Below are positions 33,671 through 38,919 of a stretch of DNA of 38,919 nucleotides, piece after piece. This DNA is from an uncultured Prochlorococcus sp. GTDB taxonomy: Bacteria; Cyanobacteriota; Cyanobacteriia; PCC-6307; Cyanobiaceae. The first letter of the stretch is position 1. The number at the start of each line of letters is the position of its first letter. The translations under genes were made by a program, and so were the position numbers. The DNA is taken from assembly GCA_902606505.1 (NCBI GenBank), contig CACLGU010000012.1, forward strand, positions 1-38,919, read 5' to 3'. Under the pieces are notes generated by a model. That model did no database searches and was not told the origin of the DNA. It saw only the letters and a program-made list of their open reading frames with translations.

Positions 33671-34492
33671 ATGGCAAGGTTCAGAGAAAAAAACTTTAAA
33701 AATTGGCTAAAAAGAAAACTGCAAGGTTTTTTTCTGAAATTTGGACTAACAATAAAAAGAGTAAGAAAAAGAGGATATGAAGATTTCCCAGAATATATAG
33801 AAGATTCATTTTTACAGCTTTATAAAAAATATTGTGATAGATCTCTTGTTCTATGGCAAGGAATGCATGACTCATATCAAGCAGCAAAGTATTTAAGTCT
33901 AAACTCAATAGAAGGAGAAATCGTTGAATGTGGAGTTTATAAGGGTGGATGTTTAGGACTAATAAGTGAGACAATTAATTTATTTAATAATGGATTAAAT
34001 GACAGGAAATTTTATTTATTTGATACTTTTGAAGGTATGAGTGATCCTACTTCAGATGATCATTACCTTTTTGAGAAAGATGCAATCTATACTTTTAAGC
34101 GTTTCAAGGAACAAAAAAGAGAAGATGGATCATCTGATAATGCAAGAGGTGAAATTCATGAGGTAAAAAATACGCTCTTAAGAGCAAATAAAAATTTAGA
34201 TAATTTTAAATTTATCAAAGGGATGGTAGAGAAAACCCTTAGAGATGATAAAAACATTCCTGAAAAAATAGCACTTTTGAGGTTGGATACCGATTTTTAT
34301 GAATCAACAAAAGTAGAATTAGAAATTTTATTTTCTAAATTGGTTAAAGGGGGAATATTATTAATAGATGATTATGGATCTTGGAGTGGCGCTAACAAAG
34401 CAACTAATCAATTCTTTTCTAAAAATAAAATTAAGGGTATAGTCACCTTTAATAATCATATAAATGGTTCATTAATTGGAATTAAGATTTGA
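33671..34492 (+). CDS. TylF/MycF-family methyltransferase (cargo gene)
   Basis: A 273-residue SAM-dependent methyltransferase. IVECGVYKGGCLGLIS near residues 84-99 is the SAM-binding loop. FDTFEGMSD near 117-125 and the metal-binding segment LLRLDTDFYEST followed by LLIDDYG are the other family marks. TylF and MycF methylate sugar hydroxyls of macrolides; related bacterial proteins act on surface glycans. In a mobile element a change of cell-surface sugar, and thus phage sensitivity, is a reasonable inference. It is flanked by a 50-bp imperfect repeat. The first 35 residues are strongly basic. The next gene overlaps it by 4 bp. Confidence 0.85.
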   Translation: MARFREKNFKNWLKRKLQGFFLKFGLTIKRVRKRGYEDFPEYIEDSFLQLYKKYCDRSLVLWQGMHDSYQAAKYLSLNSIEGEIVECGVYKGGCLGLISETINLFNNGLNDRKFYLFDTFEGMSDPTSDDHYLFEKDAIYTFKRFKEQKREDGSSDNARGEIHEVKNTLLRANKNLDNFKFIKGMVEKTLRDDKNIPEKIALLRLDTDFYESTKVELEILFSKLVKGGILLIDDYGSWSGANKATNQFFSKNKIKGIVTFNNHINGSLIGIKI

Positions 34493-34829
34493 GTTCCTTT
34501 CTAACAAAAATTTTAAGGGAGATAAAACTTTTAAAAAATAAACTAGTTAAAATAAACCTTATTGAATATCACATAAAACATATATTTAGTGACTATATAA
34601 TGAGACTTGAGAAGTCAAAACACCCCATCCAAAAAATCGATGCTTTAGAGGTTTACACCAAAGTAAATATCAAAGATTATTTGGCTCGACCTGAAGAAAA
34701 ATTTGACCAAGAATATTCAAAAAAAGACAAGAAATTAGGAAATATATTCGCAAAGATGATTTAGCTGCAAAACGTGATGGAGTTCAAATTGATTGGGGAT
34801 ATTTATTAAACGCAGACGATAGTTTTTAA
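34489..34829 (+). pseudogene. Frameshifted small gene downstream of the methyltransferase
   Basis: The frame from the TTG at 34489 runs 91 codons and stops at 34764. Another frame continues with protein-like sequence RKDDLAAKRDGVQIDWGYLL and NADDSF to a stop at 34827-34829. Adding one A to the run of seven A residues at 34719-34725 would join them (EYSKKRQEIRKYIRKDD). So the gene is broken by a single-base loss in a homopolymer, or this is a sequence error. MRLEKSKHPIQKIDALEVYT in the middle is the segment repeated at 33437. Family unknown. Confidence 0.65.
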
Positions 34830-35071
34830 GGCCAAACTGGTTCAGTCTTTCTCCAACCCTGCGATAGTAATTTTTTATATTCTTCTCTAGCATCATCAAT
34901 TTTTAATTCTGTTCTTCGCTGCATTACTGGAGCTTCCTTACCAAAGACTCCAACAATCTTTCCATAATCAACAAACATATATTTAAAAAATTGGTCTTTA
35001 TTATCTCTATTTTTTATAAACCTTCTAACTTCTGATCTATTGGAATTAACAAGCCAATAAGATTGAGCCAT
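34826..35071 (-). CDS. Small hypothetical protein next to the recombinase
   Basis: An 81-residue soluble protein. It starts MAQSYWLVNSNRSEVRRFIK and ends with AREEYKKLLSQGWRKTEPVW. The closing A-R-x2-Y-x2-L-x3-GW resembles the end of picocyanobacterial small proteins such as DUF1651, though I cannot claim homology. The gene touches the recombinase stop (1-bp overlap at 35071) and so is probably co-transcribed with it. A small helper in excision is possible but unsupported by motif. Confidence 0.55.
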   Translation of the reverse strand: MAQSYWLVNSNRSEVRRFIKNRDNKDQFFKYMFVDYGKIVGVFGKEAPVMQRRTELKIDDAREEYKKLLSQGWRKTEPVWP

Positions 35072-36246
35072 TACAAATTTAAGTTTTCCGCAACTGCTAA
35101 TATATCGCCCTCATCATATCCACTTTGATAAGTTTTAGAGTGAATTTCTGGGCTATGACCCATCCATTTAGCTGCATTAACAGTACTAATATTTTTATTT
35201 GCGGTTCGGTGTCCAAAAGCGTGCCTTAAATCATAGGGTTGAAATACAACATTATGCTCGGCACATTTTTTCTTAAACCATTTTCTAAAACGATCTCCAA
35301 CTGATTTAGATTTTGCTCCGTCATAATCTTCTAATGTATTAATTTCCCAATCCTTAGAGACTTCTAATATATTTAGTTCTCTTGCCCAATCTTGCTCCAG
35401 AGCTAATGAGATTCTCCACTTATCAGGCTTAGTGGCTTTATCTACAGTTATCATTTTGGCTAATATTTTTCCCTGCTTTTCATAAGGTTGAACGCTCCAA
35501 ACTTCGCTAGTTCTACAGCCAAAAACTAACATTGCAGCAGCAGCCCATCCCCACTTTGGATCTTCTCTAACTGCTTTAACAAATTCAAAATAATCCTTAT
35601 CAGTTAATTTTTCTCTCTTCTTAGGTTTGTAATTTTGCTGAGTTGGTACAGCCCAATCTCCAAACTTTTTAAGTTCTGGAATTTCTGCAAATTTAGCTAA
35701 ACGGAAAAATTGTTTAGCAATTTCCATTTGAGATTTAGAGCCATGAGGATAAGTCTCTGCAAGTTCTCGAACATTCTTTAAATTTAAAAGTTTATTTCCT
35801 CCCAACTTATTGAAGTAATTAAGGATATGTTTATAGCCTTTTTGATTGGAGGTATTTTGCCTATCTTTATTAGGCTGATTCCAATACCAAATATCAAACT
35901 CCTTTAATAAGTCTTTCATTAAATAACTTCTCTTCTTTTTGGTTGGTGGTTGGTACTCATCCTTCTCCAACCATTTATCCCAAGTAAATAAATTTGATGC
36001 CTTTTCAGCTCCTAACTCTTTAGCCAAATCAGTAGCTTTTCTAAGATTTTTATTATGAGCCTTTAATCCAATAGGTATCCATTGCTGAGTTAATTTCTTC
36101 CAATCAGGATTAGTTTTAGATGGTAGGTACGCTCTTAGAAAAAAACCATCTTTCCTTATATATACAGTTGCACCAACTTTTTTCTTTTTTAAAAGATAAT
36201 TAGCTTTATCAACTTGAGCTTGTAATAGTTCTAGTGGATTAACCAT
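35071..36246 (-). CDS. int: Tyrosine recombinase (element integrase)
   Basis: A 391-residue site-specific recombinase. An N-terminal arm-binding-like region (residues 1-95) and a core-binding domain (105-205) precede the catalytic domain. Catalytic residues are R245 (FGCRTSEVW), K270 or K273 after the beta turn, R341 in PYDLRHAFGH, H364 in WMGHSPEIH and the nucleophile Y373 (SKTYQSG). The first histidine of the usual H-x-x-R box is a tyrosine (Y338), a substitution tolerated in some families. It lies near the intact tRNA-Ser, reading into the element, as expected for the enzyme that made the 40-bp repeat. The zinc-ribbon gene upstream overlaps by 1 bp. Confidence 0.92.
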   Translation of the reverse strand: MVNPLELLQAQVDKANYLLKKKKVGATVYIRKDGFFLRAYLPSKTNPDWKKLTQQWIPIGLKAHNKNLRKATDLAKELGAEKASNLFTWDKWLEKDEYQPPTKKKRSYLMKDLLKEFDIWYWNQPNKDRQNTSNQKGYKHILNYFNKLGGNKLLNLKNVRELAETYPHGSKSQMEIAKQFFRLAKFAEIPELKKFGDWAVPTQQNYKPKKREKLTDKDYFEFVKAVREDPKWGWAAAAMLVFGCRTSEVWSVQPYEKQGKILAKMITVDKATKPDKWRISLALEQDWARELNILEVSKDWEINTLEDYDGAKSKSVGDRFRKWFKKKCAEHNVVFQPYDLRHAFGHRTANKNISTVNAAKWMGHSPEIHSKTYQSGYDEGDILAVAENLNL

Positions 36247-36734
36247 TATTTCTTACCTCCCAATAATTGTCTTTGTAGTTGGTGTAGTTGTCGGACAGTT
36301 CTAGTTTTAAATGCTTTTTGCAATGCCTCTTCGCCATTACCTCCATGCTTCCAAACTTTGCTCCTTAATCTTGCAGCTTGTTGGCTTTGAATTACAAAAT
36401 CTCCTGAAGCCCATTTATGACCATTGAAATAAGCTGAGTCATCTATTGGTGGCATAACCTCAGCACCTTCTCGCATATAAACTTCTAAACTGCACCTCTT
36501 TTTACTACATACATATTTAGGCTCTTCGCACCAATAAGTATTGCCATCTTTATGGTCAACAACTTCTACAAAAGGAGGTAAACAACATCCTCTACAGTCA
36601 TACCTCCCAGTATCATCCCAGACCTTTTGAGTTGGCATACCATAAACAACAATTAAAAATTTCCTATTACCGCACTCAGGGCAAACAGCAGGTTTACCAC
36701 TCCTAATAATTTTTTTTGGCTTTAGTCTTGGCAT
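36246..36734 (-). CDS. Zinc-ribbon protein upstream of the recombinase
   Basis: A 162-residue protein from the ATG at 36734 (MPRLKPKKIIRSG). A TTG/GTT-rich frame extends to 36788, but that part overlaps the GTGGAC sites and looks non-coding. Cysteine pairs are visible as CPECGNR near residues 20-26, CRGCC near 50-54, and WCEEPKYVCSKKRC near 71-84, suggesting two zinc-binding ribbons. The C-terminal third is a basic helix ending RQLHQLQRQLLGGKK. It could be a directionality or recombination factor or a regulator. No named family is recognised. Confidence 0.6.
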   Translation of the reverse strand: MPRLKPKKIIRSGKPAVCPECGNRKFLIVVYGMPTQKVWDDTGRYDCRGCCLPPFVEVVDHKDGNTYWCEEPKYVCSKKRCSLEVYMREGAEVMPPIDDSAYFNGHKWASGDFVIQSQQAARLRSKVWKHGGNGEEALQKAFKTRTVRQLHQLQRQLLGGKK

Positions 36735-36755
36735 TGTTCGGATGCAATAATTTCG

Positions 36756-36775
36756 GTGGACTCCTCTCGGTGGAC
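36756..36775. repeat. Right-end paired GTGGAC sites
   Basis: GTGGAC at 36756-36761 and 36770-36775, with the same 14-bp spacing as at the left end. They lie just upstream of the zinc-ribbon/recombinase operon. Binding there could both guide recombination and repress the operon. Confidence 0.6.
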
Positions 36776-36883
36776 TTATTGTAACCATTTTGTCCTAGGA
36801 TGTCCAACTAAGGTCGGATGAAGCCATTTATAAAATGTTTGGATATTGTAACTGGTTTAAGCTATTACTATGACTAGAGATAC

Positions 36884-36945
36884 TAGACTATGACTACCTT
36901 CTTATGCTATGATATTTGGGTTCGGATACAACTGAATAACCCTCT
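36884..36945 (+). promoter_or_regulatory. Element-borne promoter now serving tRNA-Ser
   Basis: Diverged copy of 28491-28551. TATGAT at 36908-36913 is the -10 box, 33 bp before the tRNA, compared with 32 bp on the left. This DNA lies inside the element boundary, so transcription of the intact host tRNA should start from element sequence. Confidence 0.6.
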
Positions 36946-36984
36946 GGAGGGGTGGTCGAGTGGTTTAAGGCTCTAGTCTTGAAA
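36945..36984 (+). repeat. Right attachment-site repeat (attR core)
   Basis: Second copy of the 40-bp repeat, forming the 5' half of the intact tRNA. The anticodon stem (CTAGT ... ACTAG) supplies inverted arms around the 7-nt CTTGAAA loop, a typical tyrosine-recombinase core. Confidence 0.9.
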
Positions 36985-37032
36985 ACTAGCGTGTCTGCAA
37001 GGGCACCGTGGGTTCGAATCCCACCCCCTCCG
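36946..37032 (+). tRNA. tRNA-Ser, anticodon UGA
   Basis: An 87-nt class II tRNA. The acceptor GGAGGGG pairs with CCCCTCC, and the discriminator base is G. The anticodon loop CTTGAAA holds TGA, with stem CTAGT/ACTAG. A long variable arm (about 36990-37006) and the T arm GTGGGTTCGAATCCCAC complete it. No CCA is encoded. Its 5' half matches the fragment at 28552 exactly, and its 3' half is the original chromosomal part. Confidence 0.97.
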
Positions 37033-37104
37033 TTCAAATAAAAAGAACCGAATAATATAAACGCCCTTTTGAAACGTTCTTGTTAAAATAAGCTTATTTA
37101 AATT

Positions 37105-37305
37105 ATGAGTAAAGGATTTGCAACAGATAATTTAATATCCAAAAAATCGAAGAAAAAAGTTATTTCAAATGAACCACAAGGAAGATTGATATCTTGGTCT
37201 CCTTGGCCACCAGCTAATTTTCAGACAAGATATCCAGCTTTCCCTTTTGTTTTCACAATATTGATCATAGTAATAGGGCAATGGTATCTATCTCTTCTAA
37301 GATAA
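37105..37305 (+). CDS. Small single-pass membrane protein
   Basis: A 66-residue protein. Residues 1-45 are basic and polar, with a Trp/Pro-rich stretch (RLISWSPWPPANFQTRYPAF). One C-terminal membrane segment covers residues 47-64 (FVFTILIIVIGQWYLSLL). Tail-anchored topology suggests a membrane-complex accessory protein. No family is recognised. It is the first gene after tRNA-Ser, 72 bp downstream, with a normal ATG start. Confidence 0.6.
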   Translation: MSKGFATDNLISKKSKKKVISNEPQGRLISWSPWPPANFQTRYPAFPFVFTILIIVIGQWYLSLLR

Positions 37306-37359
37306 CTAAACATGGTTTTTGTCTTTAAATTTCATATAAATTGAGTTTGAGAATTTATT

Positions 37360-37944
37360 TTGTTTTTTTCAATTTTATTATTAGCCCATCTTCAGGCGGC
37401 AATAATCCCAATATTATTAGGAATTAGATCGATCAAAAAATTCAAACACATTCGCAAGAACGAATTGATACCTTTAGGTTTTATTTTTTTAGGATTGGCA
37501 TCAATTTCTGAAATGATAGATCATACCCAAACATCATGGATTTATGTAGATCATTCCTCTTTATTTAATTGGTTATTTTATTCTTTCCTATCTTTAGGTC
37601 TAACATGTTTTTCAATATCAGTTATAAAAAATAAATTTATTCAAAAAACTAATTTTTGCATTTCTTTATGTTCAATAATCTCATATTTTTTATTTGATAA
37701 AACGATTGCTCTTTTTTTTCAAGTAATAATAAGTATCCTTCTAATTATAAATTGGCAAAGAGTCTTTAAAGATTGGCTTTTTATCCTTTACCCAATATTT
37801 GGTATTTTTTTTACGACTTTCTTTGGAAGAAGGCTTTCAGTTAGTGGCGATCAATTTTGGCATGTTTTGATAGGCCCATCTGGAACAATTAGCGTTCTTA
37901 CCTTTTATTTAGTATTAAAGAGATCGGGCAAAAAATTTACTTAA
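37360..37944 (+). CDS. Multi-pass membrane protein of unknown function
   Basis: A 194-residue protein with about six membrane segments (for example ILLLAHLQAAIIPILLGI at the start, LIPLGFIFLGLASISEMI and FFQVIISILLIINW). Polar points such as ISEMIDHTQTSW near residues 49-60 and the FGRRLSVSGDQFWHVLIGPS loop near 154-173 could be functional, but I do not recognise the family. A TTG start at 37360 is used. The next gene follows after 7 bp, suggesting an operon. Confidence 0.6.
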   Translation: MFFSILLLAHLQAAIIPILLGIRSIKKFKHIRKNELIPLGFIFLGLASISEMIDHTQTSWIYVDHSSLFNWLFYSFLSLGLTCFSISVIKNKFIQKTNFCISLCSIISYFLFDKTIALFFQVIISILLIINWQRVFKDWLFILYPIFGIFFTTFFGRRLSVSGDQFWHVLIGPSGTISVLTFYLVLKRSGKKFT

Positions 37945-37951
37945 GATTCTT

Positions 37952-38281
37952 ATGAAAATATTTGTATTTGTAAGTTTTATAGTGTGCTTAGTCACAATAA
38001 TCTCTCCAGTTGAAATCTTTGCCGATACGGCACTTGATGTTTACATGAATGATTTTTATTCTAAATCGAATGAAGCTAGCCAGATTCTTAAAGAAATCGA
38101 AAATAGTCTAAAAGAGGGATCAAGAAAAAAAGTATGCTCGAGGCAAAGAGAGGCAGCAAGATTAGGACTATTGGCTAATAAATCATTAATTAAAGCCTTT
38201 GAAATAGAGGGAGCTAATCCACCAATGCAAGCGATAAAGGCAAGTCAACAAAGATGGGAATCTATTCTGAATGAATGCTGA
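37952..38281 (+). CDS. Small exported protein
   Basis: A 109-residue protein with a signal peptide at residues 1-25 (FVFVSFIVCLVTIISPVEIFA, likely cleaved after FADT or nearby). The mature part is about 85 residues, mostly helical, with two cysteines (KKVCSRQR and the terminal NEC) that could form a disulfide. No family is recognised. It lies 7 bp after the multi-pass membrane gene, so the two are probably co-transcribed, and it faces the Tic20-like gene convergently. Confidence 0.6.
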   Translation: MKIFVFVSFIVCLVTIISPVEIFADTALDVYMNDFYSKSNEASQILKEIENSLKEGSRKKVCSRQREAARLGLLANKSLIKAFEIEGANPPMQAIKASQQRWESILNEC

Positions 38282-38308
38282 AGAAATTCAGTAAATCTAT
38301 AAATCTTT

Positions 38309-38743
38309 TTAAATTTGCATTCTTACTGATTTACTAATTAAGGGAATTTCAGGTTCAACTCCATAAATACATTGAGAAATCGAATAAATAAAAATACATA
38401 GTGTAAATATAAAAATTATTGAGCCTAATTCAACTATGGGAAATATTCTCAAGAGATATGAAATTATTATCAAAGCAATATCAATAAGTAATGCTTGGCA
38501 TGCGTTATATCTAATGAAATAGGGAACATTTGGATTTCTTACTAATCCAGCAAACAAAATTATAAATAATAAAAAACTACCAAAAGGCAAAGATTTTTCA
38601 ATTATTGCTATCGGGAAAGTTAGAAATAATAGTATTTTTAAAAATGAATATTTATAGAACAAATAATATCCAAAAGGTATTGATGCCTTTAATGGCAAAG
38701 TATACAAAAATACAGATGAGATTCTCTGGAATATCTGATTCAA
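38309..38743 (-). CDS. Tic20-like membrane protein
   Basis: A 144-residue protein with four membrane segments. The Tic20 family signature RNPNVPYFIRYNACQALLID lies near residues 68-87, followed by IALIIISYLLRIFPI. In plastids Tic20 is a channel component of the inner-envelope protein import machinery. The cyanobacterial homologues' role is unclear. The ATG at 38743 is the start. It converges on the small exported protein with 27 bp between them. Confidence 0.82.
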   Translation of the reverse strand: MNQIFQRISSVFLYTLPLKASIPFGYYLFYKYSFLKILLFLTFPIAIIEKSLPFGSFLLFIILFAGLVRNPNVPYFIRYNACQALLIDIALIIISYLLRIFPIVELGSIIFIFTLCIFIYSISQCIYGVEPEIPLISKSVRMQI

Positions 38744-38876
38744 TATATTATTGAAATTTCGTATTCATATTTTAGCCTAATTTTTCTAAACTTAATAAAT
38801 GACTTAGCCTCGAAAAAATCAACTTTGGCAGATGGTTATAAAATATTAGATAATTGATTAAGGTTCATAATTCAAA

Positions 38877-38919
38877 ATGCGTATCCTACATACAATGTTG
38901 AGGGTTGGAGATTTAGATA
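38877..38919 (+). CDS. gloA: Lactoylglutathione lyase (glyoxalase I), 5' end only
   Basis: Only 14 codons are present before the window ends: MRILHTMLRVGDLD. This is the characteristic start of glyoxalase I, whose first metal-binding histidine (H5 here) sits in LHTMLRV. The enzyme converts the methylglyoxal-glutathione adduct to S-lactoylglutathione. The call rests on this short but distinctive segment. Confidence 0.8.
   Translation, partial: MRILHTMLRVGDLD

Larger units (their letters stand above)
28591..36984. mobile_element. Integrated tRNA-Ser element, tycheposon- or phage-satellite-like
   Basis: About 8.4 kb bounded by the 40-bp tRNA repeat. Contents from left to right: paired GTGGAC sites, a structured non-coding tract, an HTH protein, a primase-polymerase, a VirE-type helicase, a repeat-rich gap, a leftward four-gene block with a candidate small-terminase-like protein, a methyltransferase cargo gene, a broken gene, a small protein, a tyrosine recombinase and a zinc-ribbon protein. 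It carries its own integration and replication genes but no conjugation genes and no identifiable portal, large terminase or major capsid. That is the layout of satellites that borrow helper-phage particles, and of the tRNA-integrating Prochlorococcus elements named tycheposons. The class assignment is inferred; the element itself is well supported. Confidence 0.9.

Noticed and set aside
33696..33974. Leucine-rich frame antisense to the methyltransferase gene.
   Set aside because: Explained as a shadow of the lysine- and glutamate-rich coding strand; no motif or start support.

Overview
The window looks like the chromosome of a high-light-adapted Prochlorococcus. It is AT-rich and compact, carries a single-copy cyanobacterial gene set (purK, aroB, nadA, ispG, nrdJ, prfC, hslO, rsmE), and has several cyanobacterial families (Psb32-like TPM protein, DUF3531, CPP1-like, DUF92/VTE6-like, Tic20-like, DUF1651, DUF4278). 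A phosphonate/phosphite-type ABC transporter and a B12-dependent ribonucleotide reductase fit the same picture. The assignment comes from gene content, not from a database search.

Region 1 (1-3000) is a patch of small accessory genes. Two DUF1651 paralogues share a similar upstream sequence, and each is followed at once by a small gene. A stand-alone NAD+-type DNA ligase adenylation domain lies between them, with short membrane proteins around it. Region 2 (3050-27650) is ordinary chromosome: 6S RNA beside purK, then aroB, nadA, a carboxyl-terminal processing protease, ispG, an aminotransferase, a phnDCE-type transporter, rsmE, hslO, prfC and nrdJ. Region 3 (27650-28550) holds two mini-genes missed by usual length cut-offs: a 33-residue DUF4278-like protein behind a structured leader, and a 49-residue membrane protein. 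It ends in a flank with tRNA-promoter-like sequence.

Region 4 (about 28591-36984, 8.4 kb) is an integrated mobile element at tRNA-Ser(UGA). A 40-bp direct repeat, which is the 5' half of the tRNA through the anticodon loop, bounds it. The intact tRNA lies on the right, so its 5' half and promoter now come from the element. Rightward genes encode an HTH protein, a primase-polymerase and a VirE-type SF3 helicase. Leftward genes encode a candidate small-terminase-like protein with three unknown partners, and, at the right end, a zinc-ribbon protein, a tyrosine recombinase and a small unknown protein. A TylF/MycF-type methyltransferase with a frameshifted partner looks like cargo. There are no conjugation genes, portal, large terminase or recognisable capsid genes. 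The layout is that of a phage satellite or of the tRNA-integrating Prochlorococcus elements called tycheposons. A 300-bp non-coding tract at the left end can form many hairpins and may be an undescribed element RNA or a replication region.

Region 5 (37033-38919) returns to chromosome: three small membrane or exported proteins, a Tic20-like protein and the start of a glyoxalase I gene.

The strongest novelty candidates are the element's attachment architecture (crossover in the anticodon loop, replacement promoter, and paired GTGGAC sites that also occur outside the left boundary), the structured non-coding tract, the putative packaging module with a thrice-repeated 10-mer, and the stand-alone ligase domain.
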